Positions 36,976 through 45,637 of a stretch of DNA of 46,318 nt are shown here, piece after piece (position 1 is the first letter of the stretch; each line of letters opens with the position of its first letter). Under the pieces are notes generated by a model. The model searched no databases. It saw nothing but the letters and a program-made list of their open reading frames with translations, and was not told the origin of the DNA. Made by a program: the position numbers and the translations under genes. This stretch comes from an uncultured Clostridia bacterium (lineage in GTDB: Bacteria; Bacillota; Clostridia; Oscillospirales; Acutalibacteraceae): positions 1-46,318 of the forward strand of contig CAMJHI010000001.1 in the NCBI GenBank assembly GCA_946405475.1, given 5' to 3'.

Positions 36976-37932
36976 TCAGATTTTGTTCCACGTTTCCGTC
37001 AGAGGAATATACGGCATGAGATCATACTCTGAAGGAGCTTCTCCGAAGAGATCTAGAACTTCCCTTGAGAACAACTGCCGCGCAAACGTGATGAAGTATT
37101 CCGCCTGCAGCAGGAACACCACCCAGCCGGCCGGCAGCCCCCAGGCCGCCGTCGGGATGAAGAAGCCGACGATGCCCAGCGGAATGTTCCGCCCAAACCG
37201 GAACCCCTCTTGAAGAAGCAGCTTCAGATTATCCCGGCGCATCGTTTCCTTGCTGACAACGACAAATTCAAATTTTTCATAGACAAATTCATTTGCTTTG
37301 GCCAGCAAAACGTGCCTGCCGAGCGACGGCGTATATGTGTAGGATTTTTCCTCCGAAACCTCACCGTCGTTGCTGTAAACAACGTCAGAGCGCCAGGCGG
37401 AACGGAATTGCACCACCTTCATTTCGGTTCCCTCCAAAAGCTCCGGCGTCTTTGCCGTATAGAACACATAGGGCATCACACCTCTCACGCTGAGCAGAGA
37501 CCATGTTCCGCCCCAGTTCAGATACCGCGCGTCGCGGCTGATGGCGTCACAAGGCTCGCCTTCGGCTGTGAGATATGCGCCGGAAGCAATTTTCACAACG
37601 GTTTCTTCCGCATAGCCCTTATGTTCATCATCCGCCAGAAAGCCGGGCAGACAAATATACAGCAAAGACAGCGGGGCGTTTTCAGAAAAGACGATCTTAT
37701 CCGGCGAAATCGTAACGGACTTGCCGTCCGTCACCAGCGACACGGCCGGTTTTTCACCGCGAACGGGAAAGGCCTGAGGATCGTATGCCACGATCAAAAC
37801 AGTGCATTTCAAATCCTCATTGTTGAAACGATAAAACTCCGCCTGAGGCTCCTCCTCCGCGGCAAAAGCACACAGACTCAGGGAACAGACGAGAAGTATC
37901 GCTAAAAAGATAGATAAAACCCGTTTGAACAT
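36976..37932 (-). CDS. Secreted/membrane-anchored protein, unknown function
   Basis: A 318-residue protein with a signal peptide (MFKRVLSIFLAILLVCSLSL, cut near AFA/AEE). Residues about 28-225 form an extracytoplasmic domain rich in beta strands with two Cys. A hydrophobic region near the C-terminus (NIPLGIVGFFIPTAAWGLPA and on, about 250-285) would anchor it, leaving a short cytosolic tail with SREVLDLFGEAPSEYD. I recognise no family. It has its own strong promoter and a terminator, so it is a single-gene unit. Codon use is more AT-rich than in its neighbours, a mild hint of recent acquisition. Confidence 0.8.
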   Translation of the reverse strand: MFKRVLSIFLAILLVCSLSLCAFAAEEEPQAEFYRFNNEDLKCTVLIVAYDPQAFPVRGEKPAVSLVTDGKSVTISPDKIVFSENAPLSLLYICLPGFLADDEHKGYAEETVVKIASGAYLTAEGEPCDAISRDARYLNWGGTWSLLSVRGVMPYVFYTAKTPELLEGTEMKVVQFRSAWRSDVVYSNDGEVSEEKSYTYTPSLGRHVLLAKANEFVYEKFEFVVVSKETMRRDNLKLLLQEGFRFGRNIPLGIVGFFIPTAAWGLPAGWVVFLLQAEYFITFARQLFSREVLDLFGEAPSEYDLMPYIPLTETWNKI

Positions 37933-38012
37933 GATGATTTACTCCTTTCTTTTTTCTTCTGCATAACGCTAACGATCGTCGTTTTTAACAGATATTCCCT
38001 CCTTTCTTTCTA

Positions 38013-38041
38013 ATGTTAACATTTTATTCATGAAATGTCAA
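38013..38041 (-). promoter_or_regulatory. Promoter of the secreted protein at 36976-37932
   Basis: Minus-strand consensus TTGACA (38036-38041) and TAACAT (38013-38018) with a 17-base spacer. The leader is about 75 bases and carries two AGGAG-like sites; the nearer one (AAAGGAG) serves the ATG at 37932. Confidence 0.83.
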
Positions 38042-38104
38042 TATTTTGTTTAAGAAAGTCAAAAAAGCCACTCATCCGTCTGCTCCCATGAAAACAGAGA
38101 CAGC

Positions 38105-38136
38105 AAACGGCGCAGCCCCGCAGGACTGCACCGTTT
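38105..38136 (-). terminator. Stem-loop, possible terminator or processing hairpin
   Basis: On the minus strand AAACGGTGCAG pairs with CTGCGCCGTTT (one G-U pair) over a ten-base loop. It lies downstream of the V-ATPase operon end and the MITE copy 2, but no long T run follows. The remainder of 38042-38165 holds nothing I can identify. Confidence 0.4.
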
Positions 38137-38165
38137 CATACGCTTCTTGATAAAAGAACTGCGTT

Positions 38166-38203
38166 TAGGAAACGCTGATTCAATCAGAGTGTGCGAGGGA
38201 GCT
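38166..38203. repeat. Partial tandem copy of the hairpin element's left end
   Basis: This 38-base piece repeats the first part of copy 2 (TAGGAAACGCTGATTCAATC, then AGAGTGTGCGAGGGAGC) directly before it. It begins with TA, like the full copies. It may be the scar of a nested or slipped insertion. Confidence 0.75.
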
Positions 38204-38370
38204 AGGGAAACGCTGATTAAATCAGAGTGTGCGAGGGAGCGAGAGATTTTTTCGTCAGATTGTGCAAAAAAGCCGCCGCTTTGCTGACGCAAAACAAGGA
38301 TTTTTGGTGCAATATGACGGAAAATGATCCGCTCCCTCGTGCGCTTGTGATTTATTCAGTGTTTCCTTTA
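38203..38370. mobile_element. Hairpin MITE-like element, copy 2
   Basis: A 168 bp element with TA at both edges, nearly identical to copy 3 over its full length (three differences seen by eye). The two halves are complementary almost throughout: the left GCGAGGGAGCG matches CGCTCCCTCG on the right, and the centre is TTTGC-TGAC-GCAAA. The right-hand TA is part of the TAA stop codon of the V-ATPase subunit D gene (38368-38370). No coding frame. Confidence 0.8.
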
Positions 38371-38973
38371 TTCTTCATTTTTAATGACCTTCAATCGGGC
38401 AAAATCCTCACGCTCTTTTTCTTCGAGCGAATCGGAAATGAATTTGATCTGTGAGGTGAACCGGGGAATGACGATGTTGCCCAGCGCGTTGGAGCGCTTG
38501 CCGGTTTTGACCACCGCCTCCTGCAGACGGAACAGCGCGGTTTCCAGCGTGGCCGCCTTCACCGCCAGCACCTTCAGGTCGAGGAAGCGGCTGTAGGCGT
38601 CGTCGAGCTGCAGGCCGGTGAACGCCAGACCGTAGTAGATCTTGCGCTCGGGCGGCTGAACGTGCGCCTCAGGCACCTCCACGCCCATAACCGAGCGCGT
38701 CACGACGGTGACGCTGTCGTCGACCGGCACGCTCTGCGCCTGCGTGAGCGGCAGCCCGTCGGCCACGGTGGCCATGCGCAACGAATAAAACGCATCGCGG
38801 CACAGGCGTTCCATCTCTTTTTCGGTCTGTTCATATTCCTCGGTTCGTTTTGCAATCTCGCGCATCAGAAACTTCCGCTTGCGCTCCATCAGATCGTAAC
38901 CGACCTTCGCCAGCTCCAGCGAACGGCGCGCGTTCATCAGGTTGCCCTTGGTCGGCGCCACGTTTTCAGCCAT
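38368..38973 (-). CDS. ntpD: V-type ATP synthase subunit D
   Basis: The central-stalk rotor subunit of the V-ATPase. The 201-residue chain shows the family start PTKGNLMNARRSLELAKVGY and DLMERKRKFLMREI, a long coiled coil, and a C-terminal helix with LFRLQEAVVKTGKRSNALGN. I start it at the ATG at 38973 (AGGAGG seven bases before); the open frame runs 25 codons into ntpB. It overlaps ntpB by 8 bases. It is the last V-ATPase gene here, and its stop codon is formed with the edge of the hairpin element. Confidence 0.96.
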   Translation of the reverse strand: MAENVAPTKGNLMNARRSLELAKVGYDLMERKRKFLMREIAKRTEEYEQTEKEMERLCRDAFYSLRMATVADGLPLTQAQSVPVDDSVTVVTRSVMGVEVPEAHVQPPERKIYYGLAFTGLQLDDAYSRFLDLKVLAVKAATLETALFRLQEAVVKTGKRSNALGNIVIPRFTSQIKFISDSLEEKEREDFARLKVIKNEE

Positions 38974-40360
38974 TGTTGGCCTCCTTCTCACGGAACGGTT
39001 CGATGTATTCCTCGATCTCTTCCCGCTTGAGACGGTCGAGCAGTTCATCGGGCAATTGCGCCAGCAGGCGGCAGCCCAGATCGAGCGACTGCGTCACGGT
39101 GCGGTTTTCGGTCTGGCTCTGGGTCAGGAACTGCGCTTCAAAATCACGCCCGAAGCCGAGGAGCAGCCGATCCTGCTCGCTGAGTTCATCCTCGCCCACC
39201 ACGCTGGCCAGCGAACGCGCCTCCTGCACCTTGGAATAACAGGCGAACAGCTGATTGCTCACCGCCTTATGGTCCTTGCGGGTGTAACCTTCGCCGATGC
39301 CGTCCTTCATCAAACGCGAAAGCGACGGCAGCACGCTGATGGGCGGGTAAACGCCCTTGGCCTCAAGCGCGCGGTCGAGCACGATCTGCCCTTCGGTGAT
39401 AAAGCCGGTCAGGTCGGGGATGGGGTGCGTGATATCGTCGTTGGGCATGGTCAGGATCGGGAGCTGCGTGACCGAGCCGCGGCTGCCCTGGATGATGCCG
39501 GCGCGCTCATACAGCGACGCCAGATCGGAATAGAGATAACCGGGGAAGCCCTTTCGGCCCGGGATCTCGCCCTTGGAGGAGGAGAACTCGCGCAGGGCTT
39601 CGCAGTAGGCAGTCATGTCGGTCATGATGACCAGCACGTTCATGCCCAGATCGAACGCCAGATATTCCGCCGCCGTGAGCGCGCAGCGCGGCGTGATGAT
39701 GCGCTCGATGATGGGATCGTTGGAAAGGTTGAGGAACATGACGACCTTGCTCATCACGTTCGATTCTTCAAAGCTGGTGCGGAACTGCTCCGCCACGTCG
39801 TTCTTCACGCCCATGGCGGCAAAGACGATGGCAAAGCGTTCGTCATCCGCCACGCTCGCCTGCCGCACGATCTGCATGGCCAGCTCGTTGTGGCGCATGC
39901 CCGAACCCGAAAAGATGGGCAGCTTCTGCCCGCGGATGAGCGTGGAAAGCGTGTCGATGGAGGAAATGCCCGTCTGCACAAAATTGCGCGGATAGACGCG
40001 CTGCACGGGGTTGATGGCGCTGCCGTTGATGTCGCGCCGCGTCAGCGGATAAATCTCGCCCAGCCCGTCCTTCGGGCGGCCGAGCCCGTCGAACACGCGC
40101 CCGACGATTTCGGGCGAAAGCTTGAGCTCCATGGGGCGGCCGGTCATGCGGGTGCGGGTGTTGACCATGGACACGCCGCGCGTGCCTTCAAACACCTGAA
40201 TGACCACGCGCCTGCCCTCGATCATCACGATGCGCCCGGCGCGGACCGAACCGTCCTCCAGCCGGATCTCGACCATTTCCTCGTTGAACACGTTGTCGAC
40301 GTTTTCCAGCACCACCAGCGAACCGCTGATTTTATCCAGCCCGAGATGTTCCAGAATCAA
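38966..40360 (-). CDS. ntpB: V-type ATP synthase subunit B
   Basis: The non-catalytic, nucleotide-binding subunit of the V1 hexamer. The 464-residue protein has the regulatory-subunit N-terminus (DGSVRAGRIVMIEGRRVVIQ), PMELKLSPEIVGRVFDGLGRP, and the P-loop-equivalent ILPIFSGSGMRHNELAMQI-like stretch (SGSGMRHNELA) without the GKT of a catalytic site. ITDMTAYCEALREFS-type and LYSDLASLYERAGII motifs follow. It begins at a TTG codon (40358-40360) with AGGTGA six bases upstream. It lies 16 bases behind ntpA. Confidence 0.97.
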   Translation of the reverse strand: MILEHLGLDKISGSLVVLENVDNVFNEEMVEIRLEDGSVRAGRIVMIEGRRVVIQVFEGTRGVSMVNTRTRMTGRPMELKLSPEIVGRVFDGLGRPKDGLGEIYPLTRRDINGSAINPVQRVYPRNFVQTGISSIDTLSTLIRGQKLPIFSGSGMRHNELAMQIVRQASVADDERFAIVFAAMGVKNDVAEQFRTSFEESNVMSKVVMFLNLSNDPIIERIITPRCALTAAEYLAFDLGMNVLVIMTDMTAYCEALREFSSSKGEIPGRKGFPGYLYSDLASLYERAGIIQGSRGSVTQLPILTMPNDDITHPIPDLTGFITEGQIVLDRALEAKGVYPPISVLPSLSRLMKDGIGEGYTRKDHKAVSNQLFACYSKVQEARSLASVVGEDELSEQDRLLLGFGRDFEAQFLTQSQTENRTVTQSLDLGCRLLAQLPDELLDRLKREEIEEYIEPFREKEANNG

Positions 40361-40376
40361 AACCTGTCACCTGCCT

Positions 40377-42128
40377 TTAACCGACGGCCGAAAGCGCCTT
40401 TTCGTTTTCGGCGTCCAATTCGTCAAACCGGCCGAGCTCATCGTTCGGCACGGAAAATTTCATTTTGATCAGGCGCTCCAGGCAGCCTGTTTTGATGATT
40501 TCGGAAACGGGGATCTGCCGCTCGATCAGGCTCACGCTCTGATCATAGACCTTGAGAATGCTCTTCATCATGCGGTAATGCTTTTCGGGCGGCGCGTAGG
40601 AATCCGTTTCGTTCAGCGCGTCCTGCTGCAAAAAGCCGGTGCGGATGACCCGCGCGATCTCGATGACGAGCTTCTGCTCATCCGGCAAGACCTGCGAGCC
40701 GATGAGCTTGACGATCTCCATCAGCCGCGCTTCCTCCGCCAGCAGGGCGCTGATGCGGCTGCGGCACGCCATAAAATCGGGCGCGATGTGTTCGGCATAC
40801 CATGCGCCCAGCGTGTCGGCGTATTCGCTGTAGCTGGTGTTCCAGTTCACGGACGGGAAATGGCGGGCATAGGCCAGCGCTTTATCCAGCCCCCAGAAGC
40901 AGCGGGTGAAGCGCTTGGAATTCTGCGTGACCGGCTCGGAAAAATCGGAGCCCTGCGGGGACACGGCGCCGATGACAGTGACCGAGCCCTCCGCTCCGCC
41001 AAGCGTGATGCAGCGGCCGGCGCGTTCATAAAATTCGGACAAACGGCTCGGCAGATAGGCGGGGTAGCCCTCATCCGCCGGCATTTCTTCTAATCGGCCG
41101 GAGATCTCGCGCAGCGCCTCCGCCCAGCGGGAGGTGGAATCCGCCATCATCGCCACGTGATAGCCCATGTCGCGGTAATATTCCGCAAAGGTGATGCCGG
41201 TGTAGATCGACGCTTCACGCGCCGCCACGGGCATGTTGGAGGTGTTGGCGATGAGCACCGTGCGTTCCAGCAGCGGGCGGCCGGTGCGCGGGTCTTTCAG
41301 TTCACTGAATTCGGTGAGCGCCTGCGTCATTTCGTTGCCGCGCTCGCCGCAGCCGACGTAGACGATGATGTCGGCGTCGCACCACTTGGCAAGCTGATGC
41401 TGCAGCACGGTCTTGCCCGTGCCGAACCCGCCCGGGATCACCGCCGCGCCGCCCTTGGCAATGGGGAACATGGCGTCGATGATGCGCTGCCCGCTGAGCA
41501 GCGGCACCAACGGCAGCAGCCGTTCCCGCATCGGCCGCGCGGTGCGGATCGGCCAGCGCTGGCAAAGCGTCAATTCAAAGAGATTGCCGAAATCGTCCTC
41601 AAGCCTGACGATGCAGTCGTTCAGGCGGTAGGCGCCGCCCGGCACGGCAAACACGACCCTGCCGTGCTGCTGCGGCGGCACGAGGAGCCTGTGCCGCACG
41701 GCCTGCGTTTCATCGCATTCGGCATAGACCTCGCCGCCCGACAAAACGTCGCCCGGCTTGACCGTAACGGTAACGTCCCACTGCTTTTTTTCATCAAGCG
41801 GCGGCACGCTGACGCCCTTGGTGATGAAGGCGCCCGCCTGCTCGGCAAAGCTGCTCAACGGCTTTTCGATGCCGTCGAAAATATTGCCCAGAATGCCGGG
41901 ACCCAGCGCAATGGACATGGGGGAACCGGTCGCCTCGACCGGCTCGCGCGGGTAAAGCCCCGCGGTATCTTCATAGACCTGAATGGTCGTTTTTTCGCTG
42001 TCAACGCCGATGACCTCGCCCACGAGCCGCTTCACGCCGACGTAGACCATTTCCATGATCTGCAGTTCGGTCGCGCCGCGCACGGTGACGATCGGCCCGT
42101 TGATGCCGTCGATCCGATAACTGTTCAA
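40377..42128 (-). CDS. ntpA: V-type ATP synthase subunit A (catalytic)
   Basis: The ATP-hydrolysing or -synthesising subunit. The 583-residue length fits. The Walker A site GGFGTGKTVLQHQLAKW is intact, as are IVYVGCGERGNEM and MMADSTSRWAEALREISGRL. The A-type insert (VKPGDVLSGGEVYAE and RHRLLVPP) separates it from F-type beta. The start is uncertain: a GTG at 42135-42137 overlaps the ntpE stop (GTGA), but the AGGAGAG site touches it directly, so I prefer the TTG at 42126-42128, eight bases behind that site. Confidence 0.95.
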   Translation of the reverse strand: MNSYRIDGINGPIVTVRGATELQIMEMVYVGVKRLVGEVIGVDSEKTTIQVYEDTAGLYPREPVEATGSPMSIALGPGILGNIFDGIEKPLSSFAEQAGAFITKGVSVPPLDEKKQWDVTVTVKPGDVLSGGEVYAECDETQAVRHRLLVPPQQHGRVVFAVPGGAYRLNDCIVRLEDDFGNLFELTLCQRWPIRTARPMRERLLPLVPLLSGQRIIDAMFPIAKGGAAVIPGGFGTGKTVLQHQLAKWCDADIIVYVGCGERGNEMTQALTEFSELKDPRTGRPLLERTVLIANTSNMPVAAREASIYTGITFAEYYRDMGYHVAMMADSTSRWAEALREISGRLEEMPADEGYPAYLPSRLSEFYERAGRCITLGGAEGSVTVIGAVSPQGSDFSEPVTQNSKRFTRCFWGLDKALAYARHFPSVNWNTSYSEYADTLGAWYAEHIAPDFMACRSRISALLAEEARLMEIVKLIGSQVLPDEQKLVIEIARVIRTGFLQQDALNETDSYAPPEKHYRMMKSILKVYDQSVSLIERQIPVSEIIKTGCLERLIKMKFSVPNDELGRFDELDAENEKALSAVG

Positions 42129-42133
42129 ATCGT

Positions 42134-42742
42134 TCACTCTCCTGTCGCGTCCTTCTCGCAAAGACCGGAATGCTCGCCGAACCAGGCGCGCTGGCTTTCC
42201 AGCCTCGCGTCCAGCGTGTCATCCGCGCTCAGGCGCGATGCCTCGCTCACGGCGCGGCAGCCGCCGATGCGAATGGAAGCATCCGTTTCAAACCGGCAGG
42301 GCTGCGGCACGGCGCCGTCGATTTTTTCGGCGTATTTTTCATCGGCGGGGCGCAGGGTAAACACGATCTCGCCGCCGTTGAAATGCGCCGCCATGCGCTG
42401 CGCGCTCACCAGCAGAAACGCCTCGTAATCGGGCGTTTCGGTGAAGGCGGCCAGCTTTTGCGCCGCCCTGTCGAACGCCTGCTGTTCCAGCTCGGCGCGC
42501 CGCTCCAGCCATTCCTGCTTGGCTCTGGCGCGTGCGGCGGCCACACGGCGGCCGTTGCTGTGCGCCATGTTGGCCAATTCGGTGCGCAGGTACGCGTCGG
42601 TCTGCTTTTTGGCGCTGCGCTTGGCTTTTTTGATCTGAGCCGCCTTGAGGCGGTTGGCTTCATCGGTGATCTCGTTGACCTGCCGCTGCAGGTCCTCGTT
42701 GATCGCATTGAAAAACTCGAGCACTTTATTGTCGGTCGGCAT
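42134..42742 (-). CDS. ntpE: V-type ATP synthase subunit E
   Basis: Part of the peripheral stalk. The 202-residue protein has a long N-terminal coiled coil (about residues 15-80, rich in Lys/Arg/Ala/Glu) and a globular C-terminal half that includes ASIRIGGCRAVSEASRLSADDTLDARL, the typical subunit-E end. I take the ATG at 42742 (AAGGAG eight bases before) over a GTG three codons upstream that overlaps the ntpG-like gene. Sequence conservation is low in this family; position in the operon supports the call. Confidence 0.88.
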   Translation of the reverse strand: MPTDNKVLEFFNAINEDLQRQVNEITDEANRLKAAQIKKAKRSAKKQTDAYLRTELANMAHSNGRRVAAARARAKQEWLERRAELEQQAFDRAAQKLAAFTETPDYEAFLLVSAQRMAAHFNGGEIVFTLRPADEKYAEKIDGAVPQPCRFETDASIRIGGCRAVSEASRLSADDTLDARLESQRAWFGEHSGLCEKDATGE

Positions 42743-42747
42743 GCTGC

Positions 42748-43008
42748 TCACTCCTTCGCTTCTTCTGCGCGGTCGGGCAGGGTCACGATCAGGGGCAGAC
42801 TGCGGCTGCGCCGGATCGCCTCGATCCTGTCACGGTAAAACTCCGCCACGCGGTGCGACACCATCAGAACGCCGACGTCATCCTCGCGCAGCACATCGTC
42901 AAACGCCTGCTGCCCCTGTGACAATTCGTGCAGCACCCGGCTTTCGACGCCCGCTAAACGCAGGCCGACCGAGGTGTCGACGTCATCGGTGATCAAAAAC
43001 AGTTTCAA
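42748..43008 (-). CDS. ntpG: V-type ATP synthase subunit F
   Basis: A small rotor-stalk subunit (subunit F; called NtpG in Enterococcus hirae). The 86-residue chain shows the family pattern: LFLITDDVDTSVGLRLAGVE at the start, DVGVLMVSHRVAEFYRDRIE in the middle and LPLIVTLPD near the end. It begins at TTG (43006-43008) with GGGAGGGG upstream. It is slightly shorter than average (about 100). Confidence 0.9.
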   Translation of the reverse strand: MKLFLITDDVDTSVGLRLAGVESRVLHELSQGQQAFDDVLREDDVGVLMVSHRVAEFYRDRIEAIRRSRSLPLIVTLPDRAEEAKE

Positions 43009-43027
43009 GGAGAACCCCTCCCCTGTC

Positions 43028-43495
43028 TTACAGCTTGTTCAGGATCAGAATCGAGATGACCACGCCGTAAAGCGCGATGGATTCGCCCAGCGCGACGAAG
43101 ATCAGCGATTTACCGAAGCTCTTGGGATCCTCGCTCGTGGCGGCGATGGCGGCCGGTGCGCCGGCTGCCACGGCGATGCCGCCGCCGATGCCGGCCAGAC
43201 CGGTGACCAGACCCGCGGCAAGCAGCCCGAGCCCCTTGTCGCCGTTCGATTCGGCTGCCTGTTCAGTCTGCGCCGCCTGTTCAACAGACGCGTCAGGCGT
43301 GTCGGCGTCGACCGCGGAAGCCGAAAAGGCCAGCGAAGCGGTGATGACCAGCACGAGCGCAAAGGCGAGCAGATTGGTTTTGAGGATGCGCTTGCCGCTG
43401 ACGCCGCGCAGATGCTTTTGGAACGAAAAAACCATCAGAGCCGTCAGGGCGGCAGCCGGGAAAAGGACCGCAAGGGTGATAAGAACCGTTGACAT
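43028..43495 (-). CDS. ntpK: V-type ATP synthase subunit K (c-ring proteolipid)
   Basis: The membrane rotor subunit that carries the transported ion. The 155-residue protein has four spans. The second hairpin is standard: AGLVTGLAGIGGGIAVAAGA, TSEDPKSFGKS, then FVALGESIALYGVVISIL with the ion-binding Glu. The Glu-Ser pair hints at a sodium site but does not prove it. The first hairpin is divergent, with no matching acid residue, and the outer loop is an acidic, Gln/Ala-rich insert (DADTPDASVEQAAQTEQAAE). The ATG at 43495 has GGAGG upstream; an in-frame ATG seven codons earlier would cover that site. Confidence 0.92.
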   Translation of the reverse strand: MSTVLITLAVLFPAAALTALMVFSFQKHLRGVSGKRILKTNLLAFALVLVITASLAFSASAVDADTPDASVEQAAQTEQAAESNGDKGLGLLAAGLVTGLAGIGGGIAVAAGAPAAIAATSEDPKSFGKSLIFVALGESIALYGVVISILILNKL

Positions 43496-43527
43496 AAGAA
43501 TTCCTCCGTCTATCAAAATGAAATTGG

Positions 43528-45444
43528 TTATTGGTTGACCGCAACGGTGCGGAACGGCTTGCCGCTGCCTTCAAAGCAACGGCTGAACATTTCATAAAAC
43601 TCAAGGCGCAGCGCCTGAATGCCCGTGAGCAGGCCCTCCAGCGCGATGACGAGCACGTTGCCCAGAATGATCACGACAATGTTTTCGCTTTCGCCCGCCA
43701 ACGAGAAGACCACCATCATCATGCCCGCGTGCACCAGCACGAACGCGCCCACGCGCAGGAACGAAACGGTGTTGCTGAAATAGCTGAGCACGTATTCGAG
43801 CATTTCAAACACGTTTTGCAGCAAAAAGTCCGTTACGCTGTCGGGCTTGCGTTCCGGCTCATGATCCACCAGCGCGATGAGCAGCTCCTTGAAGAACAGG
43901 ATCACGGCGCACACGATGATGACCGGCACGCACACGGCGTTGGGGATGAGGCGCGGACCGTTCATGAACGCGACCGCTAAATTGACCAGCGACAGATAAA
44001 GCAGGATGCCGGCGACGCCGTTGTTGCTGAACAGCGCTTCCCCGATTTTTTTCTCGCGCAGGCTGGACACGACGTTGAGCAGCATGGACACGGCCACCAG
44101 CCCCACGCCGATGGCAATGGCAAACAGCAGAACGGTGTTGATGCTGTCCATGACCTCCAGCGGTTTTCCGCTCAGCCCCACCGCGTGATACAGCGGGTCG
44201 AGCAGATGCTCATAACCGAAAAACGACCCGAACACCAGCCCGAAGCACATGGACGACACGCCGCAGGGAATGAGGATCTTGCCCAGCGCCATCTTTTTGA
44301 GCTTCCACATCAGAAAGCCCGCGAGCATCAGCACGAAGCCCTGACCCAGATCGCCGAACATCATGCCGAAGATGACAGTATAGGTGACGGCGACAAAGGC
44401 GGTGATATCCAGCGACCCGTAATCCGGCAGACCGTACATTTCCACGTAGTATTCAAACGGCCGGAACAGGAAAAAGTTTTTGAGCTTGGTGGGCGGCACG
44501 TGCTTGTCGGTTTTGTTGGGCGCGCTCACGTCGAGCGAAACGCCCTTCAGGCCGGAGACGCATTGGCTGAAGTACTCCACCTGCCGCGCCGGTACCCAGC
44601 CCACGCAGTAAAACTCATTGTTGTGCCGCGCGGCGTAACGGCGCATGGCGTTGCTTTCGTTTTTGAGGCACAGGCGGGAATACAGCTCGTTGAGCCGCTC
44701 GCTGTTATCTTCCGCCAGTCGGCTCAGCTCCAGATCGAGCTGCTCGATCTGCTGCTTGAGGATCGTCACGTTTTCTTCGATGGCGGCAATGATCTCTTCC
44801 ACCGTGCCCCAGGCGTTGTTGATGACGAGCTGCTCAAAATAGAGCGAGGCAAAGATCGCGTCGACGTCGTCGATTTTTTCACGCGGGGCGCAGTAAACGC
44901 CCCAGTAGTGCAGATCGTCCGACGAGCAGGGCGTGAACAGCAGATAAGGGTTGTTTTCGTAAGCGCTGAGCTTGGGGTAGCAATCCTTCGGGATGCTGCC
45001 GAAGCGCACCACAAGAAACTCGCAGGCGAGAAGATCGTCCACGCGGACGTCCAGCCCTGTAAAGTGAGATATCTTGTCAATATAGTCTTCACATTCCTGC
45101 TTTTGGTCGAGCAGGGCCTTTCGCTTGACGGAATCCTGTTCGATGCGGTTTTTCAAGCCGGTCAGGTATTCCTGCATGGTTTCGTCATCGAGCTGCTGTA
45201 AAGCCAAATCACTTTCCACCCGGTCAAGCGTCAGACCGCCCAGACGGGCGACCTCCTCCACCGATTCGATCAGCGGCGCCACGTCGTTTTCGCCGCCGAC
45301 CGCCGTATAGCCCAGCGACGCCGACAGATATTCCAGCGCCGGCTCCGGGTGATAGACCATGCTGCCCGCCGCCCGCGCCGAGAAGTTATTGAGCTGCTCC
45401 ATCGGGCCGGTCGCGCGCACGAGCTTCATTTTTTCAATCGCCAA
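43528..45444 (-). CDS. ntpI: V-type ATP synthase subunit I (a-type membrane subunit)
   Basis: The stator membrane subunit that forms the ion path beside the c-ring. The 638-residue protein has a cytosolic N-terminal half with coiled coils (to about residue 330) and about seven spans after it. The conserved stretch PFEYYVEMYGLPDYGSLDIT and GMMFGDLGQGFVLMLAGFL are seen, and the ion-path Arg lies in the SNTVSFLRVGAFVLVHAGM region. The last part, GLLTGIQALRLEFYEMFS, is family-typical. It begins at TTG (45442-45444) with GAGGTGA six bases upstream. A hairpin element fills the gap to ntpC. Confidence 0.96.
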   Translation of the reverse strand: MAIEKMKLVRATGPMEQLNNFSARAAGSMVYHPEPALEYLSASLGYTAVGGENDVAPLIESVEEVARLGGLTLDRVESDLALQQLDDETMQEYLTGLKNRIEQDSVKRKALLDQKQECEDYIDKISHFTGLDVRVDDLLACEFLVVRFGSIPKDCYPKLSAYENNPYLLFTPCSSDDLHYWGVYCAPREKIDDVDAIFASLYFEQLVINNAWGTVEEIIAAIEENVTILKQQIEQLDLELSRLAEDNSERLNELYSRLCLKNESNAMRRYAARHNNEFYCVGWVPARQVEYFSQCVSGLKGVSLDVSAPNKTDKHVPPTKLKNFFLFRPFEYYVEMYGLPDYGSLDITAFVAVTYTVIFGMMFGDLGQGFVLMLAGFLMWKLKKMALGKILIPCGVSSMCFGLVFGSFFGYEHLLDPLYHAVGLSGKPLEVMDSINTVLLFAIAIGVGLVAVSMLLNVVSSLREKKIGEALFSNNGVAGILLYLSLVNLAVAFMNGPRLIPNAVCVPVIIVCAVILFFKELLIALVDHEPERKPDSVTDFLLQNVFEMLEYVLSYFSNTVSFLRVGAFVLVHAGMMMVVFSLAGESENIVVIILGNVLVIALEGLLTGIQALRLEFYEMFSRCFEGSGKPFRTVAVNQ

Positions 45445-45470
45445 AAAGCATCACCTCGCTGTCAAAACAC

Positions 45471-45637
45471 TAAGGGAACGCTGATTCAATCAGAGTGTGC
45501 GAGGGAGCGAGAGATTTTTTCGTCAGATTGTGCAAAAAAGCCGCCGCTTTGCTGACGCAAAACAAGGATTTTTGGTGCAATATGACGGAAAAAGATCCGC
45601 TCCCTCGTGCGCTTGTGATTTATTCAGTGTTTCCTTA
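45471..45637. mobile_element. Hairpin MITE-like element, copy 3
   Basis: A 167 bp element with TA at both edges (45471-45472, 45636-45637), nearly identical to copy 2. It shows inverted ends (AAGGGAACGCTGATTCAATC at the left, TTTATTCAGTGTTTCCT at the right) and full-length self-complementarity. It fills the space between subunits C and I of the V-ATPase operon, with the TA at its right edge forming part of the ntpC TAA stop. The ntpI ribosome site starts 14 bases beyond its left edge. No coding frame. Confidence 0.82.
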
